Positions 13,578 through 27,500 of a stretch of DNA of 64,000 nt are shown here, piece after piece. The position numbers were made by a program, and so were the translations under genes. Origin of the DNA: Anastatus disparis (taxonomy: Eukaryota > Arthropoda > Insecta > Hymenoptera > Eupelmidae). The stretch's first letter is position 1, and each line of letters begins with the position of its first letter. The stretch lies in assembly GCA_017163975.1 (NCBI GenBank), contig JAFFSR010000237.1, positions 6,882,001 to 6,946,000 of the forward strand, given 5' to 3'. Under the pieces are notes generated by a model. The model did no database searches. It was not told the DNA's origin and saw nothing but the letters and a program-made list of their open reading frames with translations.

Positions 13578-16500
13578 TCAGCTATGTCAGTTAAAAATAT
13601 TTTTAAATAGAAAATTTTCAAATTGTTCGTAAATAAACACAAAGAAAAACATTGAAATCAAGATGTTATTAAACAAAATGTTTTTATTAAATTTTAATTG
13701 TCAAACGTTTCAGCAAAGTTTTAATTAAAACTTATTTACGCTACGTGGCTCACGTTAAATGTCTATCATGTGTACCCGCATACTAATTGAACTGTTTTGT
13801 TGCCTAGATAATACATAAACATACAACTAAATAACTTGGAATCTAAAGTTTATTTTATTTTTTTCACTTTTATTTATAAATTCAGTTTCAAATGTACGTA
13901 TGTATGTGCGTACATATATTAATAATTGAAAGTAAATGTTATGAAATCATGAAAAAATTTTAAATTATCAAAATCTCGATAAAAACATTTGCATATATTT
14001 TTGTTTTTCACGATTAAAAATATTTGAAATAATTCGTTAAGAAAAAAGAAACGGCTTACTCATTAATTTTAATGATACAATCAATATTTACCTACTATCG
14101 AGCAAAATATTTTGCGTTCGACTTTAAAATTCTCTATAATTCTCATTAATTAGTGTAAAATAGTTCCAAGTTCTTATTATAATTTGTTAAATTACTTATC
14201 TCGTATTCATCTTACATCAATAAATTCGAAAACCTCGATAAAACACGAAATTTAACTCTTTTAAATTAATAGCGTTCGCCGATCAAACATACGACGTAAT
14301 CTATTAATTAAGAAGAAAAAAAGAGAGACGTATAATCGATTTTTAATTCCGCCATTAAATTCCAAATTTAAGAAAAAAAGGCCTATAATAAAACGGTCAA
14401 AATTTATACGTTAGTATATATCTGAGTTATATCTTTCATCAAGATTTTGTATATACTCGTAGCTCTTAAGAAAGTCTCTCTCTCAAAAAGTTTCTTTCTT
14501 CAACTTTTCGCCTCTTTTACAAATATACACATACACATACATGCACGGGAGGCATGTGCCTCTTCCTTCATCTCTTCTCTTTTTAGTTTCTACAATTTCG
14601 ACGAATTGATAACATCAAAATCTTTGGCCTTATGTAGCATCTAGTCATTTTATTTTTTTTTTTCTTCAGTTTATTTTTTTTATTTTTCTTTTAAGGAGGG
14701 ACTCTATAAGATACTCCTTTCAAGTATATTAATGATGTTGAGCATCGTATAGACTAACGTTAAAAACGGCATTCGCTCATACTTCGCATAACCATTATTT
14801 ATACTGTCTACTTTTCTCTTTTCTCTTTGATTTTTTTTTATTATTTTTTCTTCTTCTTGTTATGGCGCGCAATGCCGGTAAAGCATTATACGTTTTATTT
14901 TTATGTATTGCTTTTTCTTTTGACTTTATAATAAGCTGTAATAACTAACGTCAATTAATGTAGTGTTATGTGTATAATTTTCTTTTATGCTTTTCATTCG
15001 AGATTGAGTAGATCTCGTGATATACTCTATTCATTGACACTAAAGACTCAATAATAGAGAAACAGTTTACTAGTTGTCTTAACAATTAATGTTGTTATGC
15101 CTTTTTTATTAACTAGGCATTCTATGCTTTTGATTTATTTTGTAATGGATTATTGATAGCGGGGAAATTAATTAATGGCTCGGTTGTTACGACTTGTAAT
15201 TACAAAATATTATGCAAATGTCAATGCTAATTCAAATCTTTTACACTGAAGATATGAATGCTATCGCATTTACTTTTGAAATAGGAAAATTAATTAGTAA
15301 AGTAGATAAAACGTACTATTATTAAATTAATTTATAGATTAAGTCAGAAAAATGGATTTGTTTAAAAAATACAAATTTTTAATAAAAGATACAAAAATTA
15401 GGCATTCCAAATTTATACAACTTTATTTAGTAAAGAACGTAATAATATTTTTATCGATTTAATTAGTTAACAATTAATAACAATAAACAAATAATGCCTT
15501 AATTAATTTTCATAAAGTCACTGACATTCAAATGACGTAATGAAATTATACTCGAAGCATTAATGTTAATCTGAATAAAACAAAACAATTTAGTCTATAA
15601 AATGACACTCGCATGAAAACATTGAATAAATTTAAATTAAATTCTCAACAATGCGTCTTTTTATTCTCGCATTTGCTATACATTTTAGTGCTACTATTAA
15701 ATGTTTCTAAAACGAACACAAACGAATCCTTGATCTCGAGAGTATATATATATCTCATAGATCTAAAACCATCTCGTTTTATCTCTATTTTCTCGTTCTC
15801 TATCTCCAACAATTTTCGCTATACATATTATATACTATGCAAGTCAAAACTCATTCGTTAAAGCTGTTAATCTGTCTCTACCTACAACATACCTTATTCC
15901 TTAACGTATATATAAGCTCTAGTTGCATGAAGAAATTTTCTCTCTCTCTTTTCAATTTACAATACCCATTCTCTTATGCATCAACTATTCTATTGCATAG
16001 TTTTAAATTAAAATCTTTTCTGACATACAAAGCAGGCTTTCTTGTTGAATTGTCAAGCATTTTGGCTGATTGAAAGTCTTAATGTTAATGTGTCTTGAGA
16101 TGGATTATAATAATTTTTTTTTTACAATATTGTAATTTATTTATTTTACTAATGTGTTACTATAAAGAAATTTATTGTTTTATAATCTATGTTGATATAA
16201 TTTTCAAAAAAAACTAATAGGATGAGCTTTAGAGATGTGGGTCATGGATTTTGATGTAAATTAAAAATATTTTATGCAATCTTGAAGAATTTAAAAAAAA
16301 ATAATTGATAAGAAGAACATACAAACTAATTTTGGATCTATTACGAAACTAGAATCAAACTCTTATGATTGAAAAAAATGTATTCAAAAAGTTCGATCCA
16401 TTTAAAAATTATAAAGAAATCAATAATATAAATGAGTTGGTTATAGTATGTCAATAAAAATTAATTTTATACTGATTTCTAAAATAATTTTCATTTCTTT

Positions 16501-16852
16501 AAAACAAATTAATTAAAACCCATTTCAATAAATTAGTTTCAATCAAAATGCTTCGATCTCAACTTTCATAAGTATTACACAGAATGATTATTAACAGTAA
16601 TTTGTTAAAAAATTTCAAATAAAAGTTCATAACTTTCGAAAAATTTAGGGTAAGCTCAAAAACATAAGATTTTCTTCATAATTTTAGATGATAAAAAAAA
16701 GCTTTGAGTTGGATAAAAATTCTTGACCCACAACCCTGTCACTCTCTTCGTAAGTATAATAAAACCAGTTCATAACGTTTCTCTCGAAATTATGTTCAAA
16801 TATTTCATATTCAAGAAGAAAAGAACTTTAGTTCTATATATTTTTTGAGCTT
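13578..16852. other. AT-rich non-coding sequence; nothing recognised
   Basis: Only short chance frames and scattered pyrimidine runs (about 14430-14700, 15780-15970). GTTGCCTAGATAA at 13799 partly resembles an RFX X-box but is incomplete. Confidence 0.6.
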
Positions 16853-17750
16853 CCCTGGTAGAAATTTGAACATTAAAAATGGTGTAAACAACAATTTATG
16901 ACCATTTTCAATAGTAATATTTTGTCATGTCAATATTGGCGAATAAATGGCAATTTTTTGCTGAATCTGCAGAGCTCAAATTTTTTGGTATATTGGTTAG
17001 CATCTTATAGGCAAAAAATGCTAATATAAAAATGTTGTTCAAAATTTTTGTATTTAGCCAAAAAAATACGCATTTTAAGTAAACGGAGAGAAAAAATCAG
17101 TAACAGTTATCTAAAAATTAGGTAAACTGTGGACAACTTTTTTTGACTAGTTATATAACTTTTTAGTAATGAGTCCTTAATTTTTCAGATCATAGGTAAA
17201 ATCATAACCTCACTTTTGCCACGTGGCGAGAAAATATAGATTAGTATTTATTCACATTCCTTCGTCAATGTTTATTTTTATTGGAATTTATAAAAATAAA
17301 AATAATATTAAATTTTCTTAAAATAAAAATATGAAACGCAGTACGAAACGAGTATAAAAATATCGTTTTTTAAAATAATAAATGGAAAATTTTATTAATC
17401 GTTTAAAAATAACCTCTAACAATCCGATCACAACTCAAAATATACGCGCGAATATATTAACAAAAGTGATTCTATTAATGATTAATGATAACTTTCAAGA
17501 AAAAACCTTAAATGATTCTTAATAGTAATCAATTAGAGCACAATTTGATAGACTCTACTGTTAACTATCTATATTCAAATAATAGTGGATCAGACTCAAC
17601 ATTTTATTAGCATTTTTTAGCACTATGAAGGTTGAAAAAAACGTTTCATATTAGTTCAAATAATGGCCATAAAACATTCCCATTTTCTGCTCTTCACTTT
17701 AAAGAAATGGCCATAAAATGGTAGAAAAAGCGTTTCATTTTCTACCAGGG
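16853..17750. mobile_element. non-autonomous DNA-transposon-like element with terminal inverted repeats
   Basis: The ends are CCCTGGTAGAAA (16853-16864) and its exact complement TTTCTACCAGGG (17739-17750). A second inverted match lies inside: TTTATGACCATTT (16895-16907) against AAATGGCCATAAA (17705-17717), 12 of 13 bases. ATGGCCATAAAA is repeated again at 17663. The roughly 800-base interior is AT-rich with no transposase-like frame, so it would depend on an enzyme encoded elsewhere. Flanks share only TT, so the target duplication, and hence the superfamily, is unresolved. Confidence 0.6.
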
Positions 17751-18495
17751 TTATTACGCCTATAAATGAGAATATACCTATATGGGCTTTAATTGCGTTT
17801 CTTTAAATCTTTTCCCTCTTGAGAATGAAACTTTCTTTATATCCTTGGAGAACTAAATGTGGGGCTAACTTGAGTTTTTTGAAACTTTATTTAATCACCT
17901 TGTGGAAAAGAGCAGTTTTATTTTTTTTCTCTCTATACTTGAGATATATTAGTAAAAATTTTAGAGCTGTATTAGGAAAGTACAAAAAATTTTTATTAAA
18001 TGCGCTAATTGAAAAACGCATGATTTTCAAAATATAGTTTAAAAATACATCAGTTTAGATAAGCTCATGAAAAATTCATTGTATCCGACCTAAGAAAATT
18101 ATTCATTTATTAATTTGATAATTATTTGATAAAAATTCGAATATCATTCAAATATTCAACTTGTGCAACTTGTATAAAAAATAAAAATCGACGTTATTTA
18201 AAATCCTTAGTAATCACAAAAGCCTTTAAAAACGTCAAAAAGAACCATCCATAAAGCATAATCAAGAAAATCGTCAAGACTAAAAGAGAAAAAGTCTCAT
18301 ACGTTCCCAAGACAGTGAGCGATAAAAATGAAGGAATACGAACTCAAAACGATTAGAGAACCAACTGAAAAGAAAAAAAAAAGAGCTATCCTCGGCATAG
18401 AAATTGAAAAAAAAAATAAGAATAGAACTTCAACTTCTATTTTTTTTCATTTTAAGTCTGAGAATGAAAAGAAGAATCCCTTCTTGAACTTTTAG
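17751..18495. other. AT-rich non-coding sequence; nothing recognised
   Basis: No coding signature. A 72-codon open frame at 17819-18037 (+) is hydrophobic and lysine-rich without any family motif, and is best read as chance. Confidence 0.55.
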
Positions 18496-18630
18496 GAATA
18501 TTGGCGAACAAAGTCGCGGAAAGGCGGCAAGTAGCTGCTGCTGCTCTCCCACGAGTGTACGAGCTTAACGGCGCCGGCATTTCGAGGTCGTTAGACAGGC
18601 GAGCAAGCACCGCTAATCGTCCTTGTAAAG
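18496..18630 (+). other. GC island, possible leader exon or regulatory element
   Basis: Sharp rise in G+C (GCGGAAAGGCGGCAAG, then CGGCGCCGGC) within very AT-rich DNA. It begins after an acceptor-like CCCTTCTTGAACTTTTAG and ends near a poor donor-like CTT|GTAAAG. No open frame is meaningful. It could be a 5' UTR exon, an enhancer or a promoter; I cannot decide. Confidence 0.3.
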
Positions 18631-19436
18631 TATGAAAAAAAAGGAATATAGAAAAAAAAAATGGTACGTTTTTTTTAAACCCCCCCGAGATTTCACGTTT
18701 TTGTTTTGTGAGAAAACGATTTTCTACCCGTGTATTTTTTTTCGCTCAGCAATGCTTCTGTTTTATTTCTATGGTTTCTTTTTTTTATATGTATTCCTTT
18801 TTTTATTTTAATTTCTTTTGGGCGAAGAAATTTTCCAGTAGAGCGGAAATAGTAGTACTGGAATTTAAACTCAAACTAAAGTGAAATTAAACTTTATATA
18901 AAGAAAGTAGATGGGTCCACCTCAACCTCTTCTTTTCCTTCTCCTCCTCTTCTGCTTCTTTTTTTATATGGGGAGAGGAAAAGATCGCTTGGAGCTAAGT
19001 GAAAAGGCGCCTTAGATTTAAAAACGTAGAAAAGAAAACTTGCGAGGATGTAGATTTTACGTTGAGCTTTTATAAAATCAAAATATTATACTCTTCCAAT
19101 TTGTACAATGAGAGAAATTTCAAACTTTAAATTGTACAATTCATTTCATTCTTACATTTTTCTTCTTCGCTCGTAATATAAAAAGAAAGACTAAAGAGAG
19201 GATGTAGCCTTATGAATTATTATAAACTAAAGTTTCATTTGAAAATCCTCATTTTGAAAAATTTAAATACAAGACTACAAAAATTATTTGTGTACGCTTC
19301 TTTTTTTATATGTAAAATGAATACCATTCAAGTCTCATGATTTTGCTACCAATGAAAGGAAGGAAAAAACTAAAAGATTGTAAAAAAATTTCTCATGCAC
19401 GGTTTCTCTTTCTTCGTTTCAGGAATAAGTAATAAA

Positions 19437-19660
19437 GCTACCCGCTCATTTTTCTGCAGGAGCGAACAAGCCGCGTACATACCCCCGGCCGCTCACTTCG
19501 CGTATCCTTAAAACATTTTGGAGAGAGAAGCTGTAGGTAGCAGTAGCAGCAGCAGCAAGCGTTTGTTCAAAAACCTTCAGTATGAGACTTATGATTGCGA
19601 AGGCTTTCCCCAGTTGGATATATCATGAAAAGCTTCGTATGCCTGGAAAACGCTCCGTCG
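19437..19660 (+). other. GC-richer block with two acceptor-like sites
   Basis: CGTTTCAG|GAATAAG (19429-) and ATTTTTCTGCAG|GAGCGAAC (19460) precede a GC-rich stretch (GCCGCGTACATACCCCCGGC) and an AGC repeat at 19540-19558. A frame starting ATG at 19582 gives MRLMIAKAFPSWIYHEKLRM before running into F/L-rich low complexity. No matching donor is obvious. Possible leader exon or regulatory DNA. Confidence 0.25.
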
Positions 19661-20472
19661 TTACCATCTTTTTTTCCCTTTCTTTTTTACTCTTCCTCGT
19701 TTCATGCCAACATTTTCTATACTGGCCTCTAGCGTTTTTTTTTTCAACTCCTCTTTCTTTTCAATTCTCTCTCGATCTTTTTCACTGTTTAACATGTCTT
19801 CATTTATTTTTATTCTTATTTTTTTCCATATTCATTTGTATATATGTATATCAAAAATATTTCATAAATATACAATGCTGTGCGTTTGAAGAATACCTAC
19901 GTTGTTAACGGAAGAAATAATCTTATTCAATGTAGTTGTAGAGGAAAATTTCAGTAGTAATTTGAATACTTTTGTCCAAAACCTTCAAAATTTTTAAGTC
20001 TTGGTTAAAAAAAATTTCAACATTTTAATTCATAAATTATGAAAAGATCTATGGACATTTTTATTTAACCTTACAATGAAATATTTTTTTCACTGTATAT
20101 ATTTTATGAAAATAAGAAAAATAACTTTTGGAAAATCGTCCATGTATTTTACTATTTCTTAGTACAAAACCCTTGACGTCCATAAAAAAAATTCCAAAGT
20201 CAATTTGATTTGTTCGATTAAATCATTTTTGCATTATAAATTACGAATAAAAGATGATTGTTTTAAACTAACGCTCTAATAATAAAACAAAACAATACTT
20301 TTGATATTTATTTTAACCAAAGCAGGCTTGATCGCACTTTTTAAACTCTTTATTGCTTACTTTTACTGCAAACCATTAGCAAAGAATTATATTCCATACC
20401 CCCTTTTTTCCTACCCGTTTTTCTTTTTCAACTCTTTTTCCTTTCTCTCTGTTACCTTTTTGCGTTTACAGA

Positions 20473-20500
20473 ATGGCAAATAAGAATGGACCCACATTGC
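20473..20500 (+). repeat. 28-bp motif, copy A
   Basis: Begins ATGGCAAATAAGAATGGACC and continues CACATTGC. It matches 24 of 28 positions with the copy at 21562-21589, 1089 bp away, while the flanks do not obviously align. Function unknown. Confidence 0.6.
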
Positions 20501-21561
20501 ACAGCCAAAGCACTAAAACCTATTCACTATGTACTATGTATATACATGCTATATATACGTGTAACCTATACAGTAATTGCTGCTCATTTCTAGAGGGGCA
20601 TGCTAAGAATTTCAAGTTCTTGAGATTCTCGAGAAATTAACGAGCTACGCTTACATTAGAGAGAAAAACGCTTTTCGAGACTCTCGCTTGCGCTCGCCCG
20701 CGCACTATACTACCCCCGTCTTTTATTTTATATATCAATGGCACTAGGTGATTTTTCTAACACAGAACAGCGTGCAAAAAGAAAGGAGAGAGGAAACTCG
20801 TGAGCTGAATTGACTTTGCTTTAGGAAATTGGTTTTTCGTCATTTTAATGCTTATAAAGAACTGATACTAGCTTTATATTTGATTAATGAGTTGAAACAT
20901 TTTGGATGAAAAGTTTAAGTTTTTTATTGATTTCTTTTTACAGTAAAGATTTATGTGAATTACAATTAAACAAAATGAATTTTGGTCGAGATAATTTAAT
21001 TTTAATGTTTCTTCATATTCCATATGGAAATATGGTGGAGCTTTTTTTATCCAACGATAGGATTAATTAATGTAAAAACTTTTCAACACCATGAAAAGTT
21101 TAAAAGTTAGTTTAATAAACTTTCCATCTCAATTTCTACAAGGGTAATTTAGCAATTGTTACAATGTTCATTTTCTACAAATATTGCAAGTAATGTTATG
21201 AAAATTAGAGAGTTTATGTAAAATAGAACAATACTTGAGTTCGCTTTTATATTGTAACAAAAATGAATTACAATAAAATTTCTTCTAAATTCATGCATCA
21301 TTCAAGAATATAAAAATTTTGAAATTTTTATTACAAAGGTAATCAATTTAAGAATTTCTGACATGTACTTTTCATCTACATTCTCAACTTTCAAAAAAAC
21401 TAAAATCAGGTTTTTTGTATCTGCATGAAAGAAACATTATCCAAAGTTCAACTATAAAACGTTTCTCTTTTACAAGTTTCTCTCTTAAAAAAAGAAAAAT
21501 AAAAAAAAACAAAAAAACTATATAAAAAAACCAAGTTCTTTCTTCTACAGAGCAATATAAA

Positions 21562-21589
21562 ATGGTAAATAAAAATGGACCCGCATAGC
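21562..21589 (+). repeat. 28-bp motif, copy B
   Basis: Begins ATGGTAAATAAAAATGGACC and continues CGCATAGC, with four substitutions relative to copy A at 20473. Both follow a YTACAG-type sequence, so they resemble the start of a duplicated exon or a duplicated binding site. Confidence 0.6.
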
Positions 21590-24500
21590 CATTCTGCTTT
21601 CATTAAACGCGAATAACAACGGAATTTTAAGAACGAACAAACTAAAGCCCTCTATATAATACCAGTGCGAAGAGACATTGTTCAAATTGCAAAGAGGTAG
21701 AGGAGAGAGACATCGATCACCTCAAAAAGGTACTACTATACCAACTGTGAAGTCCCTTAAGGGACAGACGTGCTTTAACCTTTCTCTCCTTTACTTCTCT
21801 TAACCCCCTTTTCGTTCCTTGTCGTCTTTTCTTTTCAAGAACACCGCGCATTTATACCCTTTACGCTACGACAGTTTCCAGAAACTTACTACACACTGCT
21901 AACTGTGGATATATACGTTCTACTTCCGTATTTTCTCTCTCTAATTCTCTTTCTCGTTTTCTCACTCTCTTACGATGTCTTGGAAGACGAAACTGTACAA
22001 GAGAGTCTAAGGCTTTCGGTCTTTTTGCTCGTTGCGGTTTGCTGAACGTCAACCAAATTCGCCACGCGCTCCTGATTCTCCTACACCTTACGTATACTTA
22101 AGCTTAGAGAATCAGGCTAAACGAATGTTGCTGGAAAGATTATTTCAATGTCTTTTTAGAAAATTGATAATTTGGACGTTTCCTTTTATACTATACTTAT
22201 TTTATAACATTTATAATCTTGTTAAAAATAATCTCACATTTCAAAACACCCTAACAATCAATTAAAAAAAAAATGCATGAAATATAAATGAAATAGAAGA
22301 AAAAATAAATGGCTTTGGAATTATTTTCGAGTCTGATGCATGGACACCGTAGGGACTTTAGGCAGTAACATATTTTTCGCCTAGTGCCTGATCCTAATAA
22401 CATTGAAATTTTTACAAGTCACTGCATCGACGGACAAATTCTTGGCGTATTTCCAGAATGAAAAAAAAAAAACTAACTCTGATTCATACAGAAGCATATA
22501 CAAGAGCTTGCCCGTAACGTACGTTTCGCATCATTCTTTTTACAGGTCGGAACTTTATTTATGTTCTATTTATTTCACAGGATAAAAAAAAGTTGGGAAT
22601 TCAATAAATTCTTTTTCTCTCTTTTTTGTAACGATGAACTTAAATTCTGGTGTTATTTAGTTAAAAGCCAATTTTTAACTTCTGGAATTGAGTTAAGTAA
22701 TGTAGGTCGAACCATGTCGAACTATCATTGTGATAATTTATCATCCAGATGAATGTTTGATATTCATGTAATTCAAATACTTAGTCAGCGATTTATCTTC
22801 TGTATGCTTTTAAATACTAAATATTATAATAAGACATGTTTTTAGTACGACATATGAATACAGTCGTTTAATATCATAACCATAATGTTCATCATGAACA
22901 CCAGCCATTAATTTACAAAACTCCTCCGTGGTAGTTTCTCATCGTTGAAACTATATCTACAAGAGACATAATACAGACAGTGAAAACTCTTGGTCGAAAA
23001 ATAAAAAAAAAATGGAGGTACAATTCGTACTATCTCTCCTACCCTCGAGCGTATATAACAACTGGATAGGGGATGAGAAAAGAGAGATGGAGCGCAGCTG
23101 CCGAATAAAACTTTTTAGTCTTTAATGCATATAGCCCCATCCACTACGACTACTACTGGTCTCTCTTTCTCTTTTGCTAGCTTGACTTTTAGAAAGGCAA
23201 AAGTACTCGCTACTAATTAATCCTTTTAACTGAGCCTCAAATTTAATTAATCCAAAAGTTATGTGGTCGTCGAGCTCTCTTTCTCTTTCTCTCTTCGTCT
23301 TACTACCACCGCCATCCTCTTTCATTTCTTACAAGCTTGAAAAGACGCTAGTAGAACCGACTTCGTTGTTCTCCGACTTGCTACTTCTACTTCTTCGACT
23401 TCTTCTTTTTCTTCTTAGTTCAAAATGATATGCTTGTTCCTTGTTCTTCTTTTTCCTTTCCCTTCACTGTCTTTTTCAATGCACCCTAATTTTTTTCTTA
23501 GCCCTTATCCGAATGCTATTGTATAAAGTAATATTAAGGACCCTCGCTTTTTTTAGCGAAATCTTAGATAATAACGTTATTTAAAGTAAATCCGATTTGC
23601 TACTGTTTTACTTTTGGTAATTGAATTAAATTTATAATAGCTTTGATGATTATACAGTTGGGTAAAAATTTTGATCCATCAGTCGTAACATCAAAGTTGA
23701 TATATTATAAATTAGTATTTAGTTGTTTAAATAATTCAAATTGTGGACTTTGATATAATTAACAATAAATAACCAGAATATTGAATATAATTCATTCGAG
23801 ATCCAAATAAAATGAATTCTTAAATAACGCATTACCCAGTCACATGAATACATTAAAGGATTACCTGTTTTCCATACATATATAATATTTCCACAAAACA
23901 TTAATAAAAATATAATACATCCAAAAGGAAAATTATTTCCAATCCGACTTATCTCCGTTGGCCTACTTTTAACGCTCTTACATTCCAGCACGTTTTTTTT
24001 TTCATTCTGCTGTTATTTCAATGAAATCTTATATATGTATTAAAGCGTGCTCTTCGGAAATCCGATTTCAGGATGTTCCGGCCTGACTCCTCCCTAACAT
24101 CTAAAGTATATTTTCTCCCTTTCTGGTATAGTAATGCTATAACCTTGCAGCCACAGGATGATTTTCCTCTTTTTTTCCTTCTTTCCTTTTACTTTACTTT
24201 CTTTCTTTCATTCGTATAACGCGTTATATCGTCTCGTCCAGTTTTATACGTGCGGAAGATCGTTTTAAATTAATTAGCCACACTGTGGTTTGTACTTTTT
24301 TCTCTTTCTCTTTCGTTGATTTTTCTTTTCTCTCTCCTTTTTTTTTATTACGAGACCAAAAGTCGGATATTTTCCCAACGAAGGGTGAAATAACATCGTT
24401 TATTTTCTCGTTAACCGTACTGGTTTTCTCAGCTACTGGGGAAAATGGAAATGCAATGTCCGAGGGTACTTTTTTTTATGGATTTTCACATTACCTTTTC

Positions 24501-27500
24501 TACTGGATAAGAGTGCATTAATGGTATTATAGAATGTTTTGCAATAAGACATTATTTATAGTTTATTTTACTGTTTCATTGTAACTGTCTAAATTAGAAT
24601 ACCATTTTTTATTAAAACAATATTAATGCCTTTTTTAATTATACACTTTTTCTACTTTATAATTGAATAATCCTGTTACCCGTTCTATTAGTTCTAATGG
24701 CTGATTATTTAATTAATTATAAAATTCAAAGATTAGATTAAATTATCTTTCTTTGATTATCACCTCTTGCAATTCCTGAATATCATTAATTATCCTTACA
24801 AAGCAATTTAGCACAAAGTGATACATTACAAAAGGGTTGCAATAATTTCATATTACACGATGACCTATTTATTTTTTCTCTATCTCTCTCTCACTCTCTC
24901 CAAAATCTCATGTTCATCCAGCTAGAAAATTAACCTCCGACAGTTAATAAACATTAATAATATCCTGAAAACAAACCTATAACAATAAACAATAATCTAT
25001 TCCAATATTAACATTATCGAATCATTCACGATCCATTACCTCCGTATATATATATACCCTTTTGATATTAAATTTTTCATATAAAAACCTATACACATCT
25101 TCACTTTTTTTCCTTGTGACCTCGCATCATATGAATATATCGAACACCAAGTCCCCTAACACTACATTACTGTAACTCCCTTAAGAAAGAAAAAAAAACA
25201 ACAAGAGGGTGGAGAGGGGATGAAAGTACATAGCAACGAGTAATACAACCAGTTGGCTCTCTATATGTATAATATGTGTGTACAGAGAGAGCATAATACA
25301 AGATCTCATCCCTCCAGACGCGCGTATAAGTTTATTATCAGTGAGTAGTAGGAAGTGCACAAGTTTCGACGCGCGTATATACTAGGTATATACTAGCCGA
25401 TGGGGAATAATCAATCTCATGGACCTTCCATATGTTCTATATATACATATACATAGACTGGCTTGCGTTTATTCCCATGTGAAATAACAACCCGACCCCC
25501 AAAGAAGAAAATAGAAAATACCATATACGTATATAGATTGTACATAGGAAATTATATGAGAAAACAATATTTGTACAATGGTTCATATGTTAATGATAAT
25601 TATTAGCAATATCTTAGAAAAACTCCAAAAACATTATCAGTTTTTGAAAAAATAATGACTTTAATAATTTAGCAGTGCGCAACGTTATGTATAGTTTGTA
25701 AATGGTTAAATGATTTCGAAATTAACGGATGATATATAGATACGAATGTTTTTGCTGGTATTGCGCATAGAGCTATAAATACGTTTGAATGATTAATTTT
25801 GGGCTTTTACATGCTTTATGAAATTGCTAACAAATTTCATTATAAACGTATATTACAAAACATTACATAATATATATATAAGGTTCATAAACGTATGAAA
25901 TAATTATATATCCGGAAACAAATTAGTGACGCTAAAATAATACTCTTAAATGAATCAAAATTTTTAATGAAATTTTAATGAAAAGATATAAATTTAATCC
26001 TTAATAAGATATACTGACTGAAGAAATACCAAAGTCGAAAAGTATACGCTTTAGGAATGAATAATAAAAGAAAAAAGATGAATTAAACCAAGCGAAAGAA
26101 GAGTTTATGATATAGATAAAAATCAGAAAGACAGTGAGTAAAGAATCAAACACGCGGAAAGACAAACTCTCGCAGAGAGGTAGCAAGCAAGCATAAAGGT
26201 AAAAGAAAGAGGATATATGAGAAGAGGAAAGAGAAAGAGAGAAAAGGCTTGAAGCTTACTACTATGTGTATATTTGCCTTAGCTAGCTAATTTACCTTCC
26301 GTCTAATGAGAGAAACTCTCAGCTGCAAACGAGAATGAGACGATGAAGAAGCAAGAAGAAGAAGAAGAAGACGAAGAAATAGATAGAACAAACCGCCTTA
26401 TTGCTGTAAGGATATCCAGAGAAAGAGAAAGAAGGCTAAGATAAGATAAAGACAAAAGACAAAGATAAAGATTTAATTGTGAGCTCTAAAGACATTGTAT
26501 GTCCTTACGGAGCATTTAAGACTAGTATAACTAATACTATATATGTATATCTAGTTTAAGGAACAACGTTATGTGTATACTCATGTGCTATGATTCCAAG
26601 TTTTGTTCAGTTTTCACGAGCTAAGTTATTAACAAAGTGGTGTATAGAGAACTTCCTAATGGTATAAAATGAATTTTTATTTCAATTAAAGAAAATAGCC
26701 TCTGGGTATTGTATGGGCTTAATTGTCCTTTAATTAGAAAATTTTAATTAAAATTTCACAATTTATACATTTTTATTTAATGATAATATTTTTATTTATT
26801 TCTTTTGATGTAATGAAATTCAGCAAAAGGTATATTACTAATTTTAACAGTTTTTACAATATCATTAAATTATAATAGAGGGAAATTCTCCTTACAATTA
26901 AGTGCAGGAAGCAGCTTGAACCAGCAGAAAAAAAAGCAAAGGAAGCAAAAATAGTAAAGTTAAAGGGAAAAATGTAGGTTCTTTTGTAAAGGATATTTCA
27001 AGCCAAAGGGAGACAAGTGAAACAAGAACGGCTCAATTATCGCTTTGCTAAAGTTTTTATTTTTCCCCTTTTTTTTATACTTTAGTTCTAGTGCTTTGTA
27101 AGATGGAAAATCGAGAAGAAATGTTGAGAGAAAAAAGCAAAAGATATCGAGGAGTAAAAAAAAATCAGTCCTTTAACCTTATAAGGTTATTTTTTTTCAC
27201 TTCCTTTTTTTCCCTACAGACGTAGGATAAATTTTGTTATTTCCCGAAGGGATCGCGCGCAAGACTCTTCTCCATTAGTTTCTAAGATCGGTTTCCAATG
27301 GAAAAATATTGGTGCAACCAATTAGGCTTGCCATCGGATAGGAAAGAAAAGCAAATGTCCTACTGTATCTTCGTTTGTTTTTTTTTTCTTATTTTTTCCT
27401 GTTTTTTTTTCAAGAAAGTAAAGGAATGACACGACTTTGAGGAAGAGTGAAGAAAAAGACAAAATCGTTATTCTTCAAACGAGTCGACAAATAAAATTTT

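Noticed and set aside
23719..23991. 90-codon hydrophobic minus-strand frame, considered as a chemoreceptor fragment
   Set aside because: No receptor family motif is present and neighbouring frames are broken; hydrophobic chance frames are expected in AT-rich DNA.
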